Assembly (NCBI RefSeq): GCF_964204645.1
Contig: NC_134034.1
Location: forward strand, 9,295,414-9,359,413
Origin: Tubulanus polymorphus
Lineage: Eukaryota; Nemertea; Palaeonemertea; Tubulaniformes; Tubulanidae
Direction of reading: 5' to 3'
Length of the DNA stretch: 64,000 nucleotides
Shown: positions 56,901 to 64,000 of the stretch, piece by piece
How the letters are laid out: each line of letters opens with the position of its first letter
Position numbering within the stretch: position 1 is the first letter of the stretch
The notes under the pieces: model-generated
Seen by the model: the letters and a program-made list of their open reading frames with translations, nothing else
What the model was told of the DNA's origin: nothing
Database searches by the model: none
Program-made: the position numbers and the translations under genes

Positions 56901-59900
56901 TTACTCCAGGCCAACGGATCCGCATCCAATTTTGTCTCAATTGTTGATCAAATGATTTTGAAATGAAATTTTACTCAGCTGACTGCTGGAGTTTAAGTGA
57001 TTGAAAATGGATTAATTCTGAATCTAGAGTTAAATTGATCAGGGTCCCTACGACTCCTTGATTCTTAACAAACTCATTCTAAACAGAAAAACATTTAAAG
57101 GTGCTTGAAACTCCTTTAATTTGTGCAAAATGTCCAAAACTCCTTTAAAACTCCTTCAATGTTGAGAAATATACTATTAAAGATGTTTGTAGTTGTACAG
57201 AAGACTCCTACATCGGTTATGACCAGGATTTTTTGGTAAATTGGCGCTTAGAAATGGAATTTAGTTAATGTAAAGGATAAGAATTGCTGTTAAGTTTACT
57301 GAGATCATTAATATCGATTTAGGAGTAGTCTACAGTAATAGGGATAAATGAAATTTGTAATTTTCTGCTTTAAAACTCCTTATATCCAGGAATGACTGAT
57401 CTGTAGAGACCCTGTTAAAACTCCTTATATCCAGGAATGACTGATCTGTAGGGACCCTGTTAAAACTCCTTATATCAAGGAATGACCGATCTGTTGGGAC
57501 CCTGTATATCCAGGAATGACCGATCTGTTGGGACCCTGTATATCCAGGAATGACCGATCTGTAGGGACCCTGTATATCCAGGAATGACTGATCTGTCGGG
57601 ACCCAGTATATCCAGGAATGACTGATCTGTTGGGACCCTGTATATCCAGGAATGACTGATCCGTAGGAACCCTGTATATCTAGGAATGACCGATCTGTTG
57701 GGACCCTGTATATCCAGGAATGACTGATCTGTTGGGACCCTGAATATCCAGGAATTACTGATCTGTAGGAACCCTGTATATCCAGGAATGACCGATCTGT
57801 AGGGACCATGTATATCCAGGAATGACCGATCAGTTGGGACCCTGTATATCCAGGAATGACTGATCCGTAGGGACCCTGTATATCCAGGAATGACCGATCT
57901 GTTGGGACCCTGTATATCCAGGAATGACCGATCTGTTAGGACCCTGTTAATTGAACTAAATTTGAAACAATTGAATATCGATAGAATAATATTGATGATG
58001 TTTATGATTTCAGACGCTACAACTGCTCAGATGATGTGTTACACAAGGTTTAATGGATTAGGTACATTCAGTGGACACTGCGGAGCTAACTACACTACTC
58101 ATCTCTACAATAGATGCTACCCCGAGTAAGTACATGCTGTTAATTATTTTCAATTTTACGAAAAAGTTTTGGCTTAACCCATATTAGCACTCTGGAATTT
58201 CACTATGTAGTTTCTATTACTCCTCAGAAAATACACATTTATAACGATACAGAATCAGTTCATTTCCTGTTGATTTTCATTAATTACAAGTTTGTGTTAT
58301 TTTGTAGTTAATAGTTTTTGTAGTTAAATAGGCTTTCATATGATATAAGATTTGATGAGGTGGGCCACCAAAATCTGACCTTCCCATCAGAATTTCAAAA
58401 AAATCTTCTAATTGAATTTTGTTGTTATTTATGTTTTTTAATTGTGATGAAAAAAGATATCTTTGCTCTAGATATCTTTTTAGGCCAGCCGTAGGCTGAG
58501 CCTATTACTATACAAATGGAGCGAATTTAAATGACATGGTTTCCAGAGCAAAGGCTCTTTTACTGTGCCACTGAGCGTATATTCATACAGATCATTCATT
58601 AAAGTATTATCCATTCTCCAAACTCTACGTAGCTGAATTTTGAAAGAGGGCCTCGTTATAAAGATTTATATGAGCTTTTTCGCAAATATCTGATCGCAAA
58701 AATATTGGTTTTGAAAAGCCAATCAGAAAGCAAAGACTCCTCTATGATTGGCTTAGCCGCAGAAATCAGCACGGTGTTCACGTGAACCCGCGGTATCGTC
58801 TACCGTTTTACTTCCGGGTTTTATTTTAAGATCTAAAATTGTATTCCAAGATCGATTTCTGTGAAAGCTTTAGTTGATTTGGTTTTTGGGAGGAATATTT
58901 TTGTTAGCACTACAAAGAATATCATTGACCATTGTACAAAGTCCGGGAAAAATAGCTTTTTCTTATATCGGATAGATGACCTTGATATGCTAATTAGCCA
59001 TGTGCTTGAACTACAAATTCAATCAAATTTTATTCCGCAAAAAATTATCAAATCTAATTCAATTTTACTTTATTGAAAAAATAAAAACATCAAATCCAAT
59101 TCAATTTTGTTTTATTGAGCAAATTTTAAAAAATTCAATTCTATTCCGCATTAAAATCAATAAGACCTAGGGAAATAATTTATCCGAGGTATTTGTTGCT
59201 GCCAGATCCAGTCTCTGTCTGTGCTACTTTTATATTCTAAGATTGTATTGTGTAAATTATTAGGTATTGACTCTGAGCTGGGAGTGTATTTTGACAAATT
59301 TAACCCACAGAATGCATCATCATTTGCCATTTTGTGGAAAGCTGACAGGCTGGCCATAGTGCCCCTTGGGGCTCTTGTTTCGAAAAAATTCTCTGTCGCA
59401 TTAAAACTGTGATTAAATGCGCTCTTTGTTCATCTGAGTTTACTTCGGATTTAAGCAAATGATATGTAAATAAAGAATTAGTTTGGTGAGGAAATATCTC
59501 GGTAACATAGATCACCGGTCAACTGTATGGAAAATACGAGTACTTTGAATTTCAGTTTTTGCGCTGATTATAAATTAGGCCTAACTGATTAACTGATCAA
59601 AACTCTTCACATGTCAATTGTGGAGTTCCGGCTTAGACTTAAGACCAGTCCTAGATTTAAGTCCACCTTGGTTCTAGCGAATCTAACAACTAAAGACAAA
59701 TTTGAGACCTACATAAGGATTGTTAGATCAAAGTCCATCTTTGTTCTATAGCAAATCTGACGATTCAAGACCAATTTCAGACTTAGAAATCATAATTATC
59801 TTTATGGCCAGATGTGCAGTATTAGTAATGGCTTATATTTAAGACCGGTCTCAGACCAACTTTGTTCAATAGGGAATCTTACAACTAATGACCAGTTTCA

Positions 59901-62555
59901 AGATTTAAGACCACTTTTGGACTTACATTTCACAGTTCTAGAAATAACTTAGATTTGGAATTGATTTTTTCTTGCAATAGTTTTAAACTATAGTCACATT
60001 CTGTAAAAGTAGTTCATAAACCAAGTACTATGAAGGTTGCACAGATCAGGACCGGATCTAAGATCTAGTTCTATGTACAGCTAATCTAACAACTTAAGAC
60101 CAGTCTCACCTGGAAATCAAGGAAAAGTCAGAATTTTCTTTTCCTAATATTTTGTTGAGATTGCAAGATCGCCCGCAAAAAACAAATAAAGTTTAGTTTT
60201 CATCTATGTCTTACATATTTGACCGTGTTAATTGGTTGAATTCTTGGCAGATCAAGTCAAGGAAAATGTGCATATCTGGGAATAGTTAGGAAAAAGTCAA
60301 GGAAAAATCAAATAAAAGTGGTCACCCTGTAAGACCAGCTATAGTTAATCAAACAACTTCAGATCAGTCTTATGAGTAAGATTCAACTGTGTAACCAGCC
60401 CCTGAGTTTTAAAAGTAATTTTATTTTACCTCTGACAACTGTAGAAGTGGTTCGAGTGTTGATGTTTGGTTTCGGAGTAGAACCACCTGGGTCAGTTCAG
60501 TTTGCAAATAAATAAAAGCCGACTGAATTCTAATCATGCCCGATACAAAGCATCAATTCTCATGCAGCCGTTGATCAATAGCTCTCCGAAAAAAAACCAG
60601 CTGTCTAGGTTTTGTCGTGACCTTTGACACTGGCTACTCCTGGACAAGATCAGCTCTCAACTCACCCGGGGTCGAAAATATCTAGGTGAAGTCGTAATTC
60701 GTTAATTACTGGTTAATGAGTGCTTGTAATTAAACGCGGGTTTGATTAGAATTTCGCGAAATTTCCGAGCCGTCTGACGATGAGTTTGAATCGTAGTTTA
60801 GTGTTAAACTGTGTATTGTATCAACGTTAGTAAGCACGAGGTCGCACGAACTCTACACACCGCGCGAGTAGAGGTGCCTAGTACTTTACTTATATTCGCC
60901 GGTTGCCGGTATCTGGCACAATAGCTTCATTGCTTGCGTGGTTACCAGCCGTCCTTGTGCCAAGCACTGAAGGACATCTGTTTGGCACATGGATAGCTAC
61001 ACAATAGAATTTCTGTCAATTAATGTTTATGTCTTCGTCCTAATAAATAAACCGCCTGCTGAAAGATATCTACGGTTTAAGTGAATGCTGTCAGAAAGAT
61101 GTACTTTAACAGCCTAGTATTGTAAGAAGGGCGTTTTTTGTTCAGAAATCTGAAAGAATCGGTTTTTCTATTATCGTTATGGAAGTTAATTTCCTGAATG
61201 AATTATAAATCTAATATGATGAATGGGAATTTTTCGAGATAAAGTATTCTAGGTGAATGTCGAAAAAATACACGCAATATGTTTTTTTTTTTCCAAGTTA
61301 GCTATAATATAGCATATGATTTTTAGCGTTAACCCCCTGGTCTGACCTTAATGTACTTTAAAGTCATTTTAATGGTGTTGATGATTATGAGCTCTATTTA
61401 GTGTTTGTAGAGCAGTTAAAAGATGGAAACCACTGGTTCCTCTAGCCTTAAGCATATATGTTCGAAATGTTTTTGGGCATTTTGGGATTTTGAAAAAGGT
61501 GAAATTTAAACCGCGGGGTCAGAGCTGATGTACTTTAAGAGATCTAAGTAGTTTTTATCAGGAGCGCTAGTAGGAGCGCTATCTAATGTTTATTTCAACT
61601 TGACTTGAGAGCTCATCTGGTGTCAGACCTAGCTCACTCATTTTTGGGAGTGTGTATCTGATAAAAGTCTGAATTTTTTTCTCGAATTATTCCAGGGATG
61701 TGCTATGCGGATTGTTGCATTGTGTAGGGGGTACTGTGAATCCTCACTTGCCAGTGTATGATGTCACCCACACGTTGTCAATGGTCAGCATCAAGGGAAA
61801 TCAATTCCAATGCAAGTAAGTATTAGAACCAGTGTACTCAGTCAAATTCTTCTTGCTCATCAACATTTAGAACTTGAAGTCAGATGAGAGATTGATTGAG
61901 ACTATTCGACAAATTTCAGAAAAAGGTTTTCAATATTTTTAATCCAAAATCCAGGGGGTGAAAGAAACCTAACCTCAAACCTGCTGTAAATGTTGTGAGT
62001 GGAGCTCAGTGGATTGAGGTAAAAAAGAAACCACAAACCTGCTGATAATACCCTGAGTGGAGCTCACCGGATTGAGGTGGAAAGATTCCTCAAACCTGCT
62101 GATAATACCCCGAGTGGAGCTCAGCGGATTGAGGGGGAAAGATTCCTCAAACCTGCTGACAATACCCCAAGTGGAGCTCAGCGGATTGAGGTGGAAAATA
62201 CCTCAAACCTGCTGATAATACCCTGAGTGGAGCTCTGTGGATTGAGGTGGAAAACACCGCAAACCTGCTGATAATACCCTGAGTGGAGCTCAGCGGATTG
62301 AGGGGGAAAGATTCCTCAAATCTGCTGATATTACCGCTGAGTCAGTTGAGTTTAGTGATTATTTGAATTTCTTTATTTTGTAGAGTAATAAACAGTCCGA
62401 GCGTGCCGCAATTCCCACAAGATGGCGTTGTGATCGACGGCACGAAATGTGGCTCGGAACACGTGTGCATTAAACACCGATGCGTGAACACGAAACAGAT
62501 CATTCCTGGCACGTGTCCAACAGCTCTGCCTCGACAAATCTGCTCTGGACACGGG
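44905..62555 (+). CDS. ADAM11/22/23-type protein with inactive protease site, 3' end outside window
   Basis: Sixteen exons: 44905-44992, 49887-50056, 50218-50291, 50875-51024, 51429-51492, 51583-51637, 52056-52144, 53037-53099, 53196-53270, 53599-53765, 54903-55069, 55469-55797, 56634-56829, 58014-58125, 61696-61815, 62384-62555. All phases agree; 697 residues so far. Order: signal peptide (1-22, IVLAVLQYGILVSA), reprolysin prodomain, furin-like RNKR (230-233), metalloprotease domain, disintegrin domain from CGNGRLERGEQCDC (448-461) with loop CRAASGECDIAEYC (505-518), and an ADAM cysteine-rich domain (CRQLWGP, DVLCGLLHC, ICSGHG). The zinc site reads HSIAHNLGVKHD (375-386): His375, 379 and 385 are present but the catalytic Glu is Ser376. 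The cysteine-rich pattern fits the ADAM11/22/23 clade, which in vertebrates are non-proteolytic adhesion receptors. EGF, membrane and tail exons should follow past 64 kb. Exon 1 is placed by signal peptide plus matching phase. Confidence 0.9.
45284..45739 (+). mobile_element. MITE copy A with long inverted repeats, 8-bp target duplication
   Basis: The ends are GGGTCATCCTTATTACCGAG and its complement. The arms extend about 180 bp. It is flanked by AATGAAAC at 45,276-45,283 and 45,740-45,747. Non-coding, 456 bp. Same family as copy B at 45,904, in opposite orientation. Superfamily not assigned (8-9-bp duplications occur in hAT and Mutator-like elements). Confidence 0.9.
45904..46350 (-). mobile_element. 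MITE copy B, nested in the hAT-like MITE
   Basis: 447 bp, ends CGGTCATCC…GGATGACCC, inverted relative to copy A. It is flanked by CTGATCAC at 45,896-45,903 and 46,351-46,358. That target is made of the last five bases of the older element's duplication (CTGAT) plus its first three bases (CAC), so it landed on the junction of the hAT-like MITE. Confidence 0.9.
46356..46722. mobile_element. hAT-like MITE with about 100-bp inverted repeats
   Basis: The ends are CACAGGGGTTTGGCGAT and its complement (CCAAACCCCTGTG). Arms include CCGGGTTGTTGATAATCTCG and GAGAATGGCGCTAA. The 8-bp duplication GTTCTGAT is at 45,893-45,900 (left, now separated by copy B) and 46,723-46,730 (right). CAGGGG ends with an 8-bp duplication are the hAT pattern. 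No transposase; non-autonomous. Confidence 0.85.
47312..48012. repeat. 35-bp satellite in two opposed arrays
   Basis: The unit is GTCAAACCGATACTCGAGAG followed by AAGACTGGTAAACTA. About four units run forward at 47,312-47,445 and about eight run reversed at 47,721-48,010, separated by some 275 bp of unrelated sequence. The whole can fold into a long imperfect hairpin within ADAM intron 1. Confidence 0.9.
48397..49350. repeat. 39-bp satellite with 390-bp higher-order structure
   Basis: About 24 units of CAGTTCCACAGTTGTGTGGG plus TTTAATTTGACTCTGAACC. Variant units appear in the same order twice: ten units from about 48,488 are repeated from about 48,878, including the marked TTCAACAGTTGTATGG unit and the AATGTGACTCTGGACTCAG unit. 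So the array grew by duplicating a ten-unit block. Both strands stay open because 39 is a multiple of three; the resulting 343-residue frame is not a gene. It ends about 540 bp before ADAM exon 2. Confidence 0.95.
49650..49682. repeat. (AT)n microsatellite
   Basis: TATATATATATATATATA followed by imperfect TACATATATACACATA, in ADAM intron 1. Confidence 0.9.
50087..50178. repeat. Polypyrimidine CT-rich repeat in ADAM intron 2
   Basis: An irregular CTCTCTCCCTC tract of about 90 bases between exons 2 and 3. Confidence 0.9.
51662..51835. mobile_element. Decayed pogo/Tigger-like fragment in ADAM intron 6
   Basis: CACTGGAACCTTGACAATGA, GGTTATAACGAACAG and GTTCGTTGTAAAGAGATTCC recall the repeated ends of pogo/Tigger elements and match 18,798-18,990 in style. 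Confidence 0.35.
52145..53036. other. ADAM intron 7, SINE-like fragment only
   Basis: At 52,205-52,270 GGTCTCCTGATGCCAGCAGG-TTCAAATGCGGG resembles the box-B-bearing unit of the 6.4-kb minisatellite. No other feature. Confidence 0.4.
53300..53485. repeat. About 55-bp repeat in ADAM intron 9
   Basis: Units of GTGGAACTGGATCCTGAGTT plus CAGAGTTAACTCTAACTCAC recur about four times. The GAACTGGATCC…CAGAGTTAA core is a distant relative of the 39-bp satellite read in reverse. Confidence 0.75.
53940..54745. repeat. Two copies of the GGATCCACC dispersed repeat in ADAM intron 10
   Basis: GGCAAGTGAGGATCCAACGG…GGTGGCGCTAGTCTGCATCA at 53,940 and GGTGGCGCTAGTGTACAATAAGACATCAACT…AATAGAGGATTCCACT at 54,687. 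The space between includes a stretch sharing TTGTTGAAAATCTCGCGAG with the hAT-like MITE arm at 46.4 kb. Confidence 0.6.
55850..56305. repeat. 34-bp minisatellite in ADAM intron 12
   Basis: About 13 units of TCGTATTGGGTGCAGAAATA plus CTGCTCCCCATCCG. It starts about 50 bases after the exon 12 donor. The several long ORFs through it on both strands are artefacts of the repeat. Confidence 0.93.
57370..57955. repeat. 34-bp minisatellite in ADAM intron 13
   Basis: About 16 units of TATATCCAGGAATGACCGAT plus CTGTTGGGACCCTG. It ends some 60 bases before exon 14. Single decayed copies of the motif occur elsewhere (about 27,090). Confidence 0.93.
58126..61695. other. ADAM intron 14 (3.6 kb), diffuse repeats
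   Basis: 59,630-60,390 repeats AATCTAACAACT…AAGACCAGTCT-type phrases related to 32,925-33,185. 61,588-61,673 is the second copy of the 466-545 fragment. No coding signal; ORFs near 58.9 and 59.2 kb have no motif. Confidence 0.5.
61965..62335. repeat. 57-bp minisatellite in ADAM intron 15
   Basis: About six units of GAGTGGAGCTCAGCGGATTG, AGGTGGAAAGATTCCTCAAA and CCTGCTGATAATACCC. Confidence 0.93.
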
Positions 62556-62567
62556 GTAAGTTGTAAC

Positions 62568-63690
62568 TCGCACGGGTCAGGGAGGGTCCTTATAGCAGCG
62601 ATATCACGCAAACTCACAGGGGTCAGGGAGGGTCCTTATAGCAGCGATATCACGCGAACTCACACGGGTCAGGGAGGGTCCTTATAGCAGCGTTATCACG
62701 CGAACTCACAGGGGTCAGGGAGGGTCCTTATAGCAGCGTTATCACGCGAACTCACATGGGTCAGGGAGGGTCCCTATAGCAGCGATATCACGCGAACTCA
62801 CAGGGGTCAGGGAGGGTCCTTATAGCAGCGATATCACGTGAACTCACAGGGGTCAGGGAGGGTCCCTATAGCAGCGATATCACGTGAACTCACAGGGGTC
62901 AGGGAGGGTCCCTATAGCAGCGATATCACGTGAACTCACAGGGGTCAGGGAGGGTCCTTATAGCAGCGATATCACGTGAACTCACAGGGGTCAGGGAGGG
63001 TCCCTATAGCAGCGATATCACGTGAACTCACAGGGGTCAGGGAGGGTCCCTATAGCAGCGATATCACGTGAACTCACAGGGGTCAGGGAGGGTCCCTATT
63101 GCAGCGATATCACGCGAACTCACATGGTTCAGGGAGGGTCCTTTTGGCAGCGATATCACGCGAACTCACAGGGGTCAGGGAGGGTCCTTATAGCAGCGTT
63201 ATCACGCGAACTCACAGGGGTCAGGGAGGGTCCTTATAGCAGCGATATCACGCGAACTCACAGGGGTCAGGGAGGGTCCTTATAGCAGCGATATCACGCG
63301 AACTCACAGGGGTCAGGGAGGGTCCTTATAGCAGCGATATCACGCGAACTCACATGGGTCAGGGAGGGTCCTTATAGCAGCGATATCACGCGAACTCACA
63401 CGGGTCAGGGAGGGTCCTTATAGCAGCGATATCACGCAAACTCACACGGGTCAGGGAGGGTCCTTATAGCAGCGATATCACGCGAACTCAGGGGTCAGGG
63501 AGGGTCCCTATAGCAGCGATATCACGCGAACTCACAGGGGTCAGGGAGGGTCCTTATAGCAGCGATATCATGCGAACTCACACGGGTCAGGGAGGGTCCT
63601 TATAGCAGCGATATCACGCGAACTCAGGGGTCAGGGAGGGTCCCTATAGCAGCGATATCACGCGAACTCACAAGGGTCAGGGAGGGCCCC
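62568..63690. repeat. 46-bp minisatellite abutting the ADAM exon 16 donor
   Basis: About 24 units of GCAGCGATATCACGCGAACT plus CACAGGGGTCAGGGAGGGTC and CTTATA. The array begins about 13 bases after the splice donor at 62,556. Units differ at a few positions (CACGTG versus CACGCG, GATATC versus GTTATC), and the CACGTG variant clusters at 62,830-63,070, showing local duplication. Confidence 0.95.
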
Positions 63691-64000
63691 TTCCCCTCCT
63701 CGCTCAAATCAGACCACATAATTATTTGGAGTTTGCTTATATAACGGTGAACCAAAACCCGAAATCAATCAATTCATATACTTTGAATTAACTACTTGTA
63801 AATAAAATAAAAATATCATCAAAGACCATAATTCATCCATTCAGTAATCACGGTGGTGTTAATTGTTTGTCTAATGATCAATTAATTAGAGTCATTAGTG
63901 CAATCAACGCGATCTGTCATTCAGAGGAAATTAGTGCAGAGAGTAGACAGTAGTTTTAGATATGGCCCTTAGTTAGTCGTGTATGGATATGTCTCTAGTT
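63691..64000. other. ADAM intron 16, nothing identified
   Basis: AT-rich sequence to the window end. The next ADAM exon (expected EGF-like part) is not present. Confidence 0.4.

Noticed and set aside
61722..61750. GTGAATCCTCACTTGCCAGTG within ADAM exon 15 resembles the dispersed TCACTTGCCAC repeat
   Set aside because: The match is short and the encoded residues fit the cysteine-rich domain. I regard it as coincidence rather than exonisation.
62403..63285. Repeat ORFs with GSGRVPIAAISRELTGVREG units
   Set aside because: Translation of the 46-bp intronic array after the exon 16 donor. GT-AG phasing and ADAM similarity stop at 62,555.

Overview
This is nuclear DNA from an invertebrate animal. 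Genes are split by GT-AG introns, only a few percent of the window is coding, and the rest is AT-leaning and full of minisatellites, foldback elements and tRNA-derived SINEs. The gene types (an ADAM11/22/23-type protein, METTL27-like and DCXR-like enzymes, amine-like and intronless peptide-like GPCRs, a GSY-rich secreted protein) fit a lophotrochozoan such as a mollusc. That assignment is inference; no species can be named from the sequence.

Layout: 0-6 kb is repeat country. It holds a foldback element, a SINE-like element, a very AT-rich 1.3-kb element with identical hairpin ends and a broken zinc-finger ORF, and a 42-bp minisatellite that runs into a small terminal-exon-like ORF with a poly(A) signal. 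From 6.1 to 10.2 kb, minus strand, is a complete seven-exon DCXR-type reductase. From 10.3 to 24.3 kb is mostly non-coding, with one intact tRNA-Leu(CAG) at 13.2 kb, a broken relative at 10.6 kb, and a 1.7-kb element with about 430-bp terminal inverted repeats at 21.8-23.5 kb. From 24.4 to 29.6 kb, plus strand, is a three-exon orphan class A GPCR with HKY in place of DRY and a 330-residue tail. At 30.7-31.7 kb is a second, intronless GPCR. At 32.7-34.4 kb, minus strand, is a METTL27-like methyltransferase. At 38.8-40.4 kb, plus strand, is a TATA-driven secreted GSY-repeat protein whose C-terminus looks frameshifted, flanked by two near-identical 345-bp repeats. At 42.5-43.9 kb is a dead LINE fragment with an insertion.

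From 44.9 kb to beyond the window end, plus strand, is one large gene. I rebuilt 16 phase-compatible exons (697 residues) of an ADAM11/22/23-type membrane protein: signal peptide, prodomain with an RNKR furin-like site, reprolysin domain, disintegrin and cysteine-rich domains. The expected EGF, transmembrane and tail exons lie outside. Its active-site motif keeps all three zinc histidines but has Ser where the catalytic Glu should be, so it should be a pseudo-protease.

The genes look like independent loci; nothing suggests an operon or a shared pathway. The most unusual structures are the hairpin-ended AT-rich element, a dated three-layer nest of transposons in ADAM intron 1 for which the window also holds the empty-site relative, a 39-bp satellite with a 390-bp higher-order period, and the altered active site of the ADAM.
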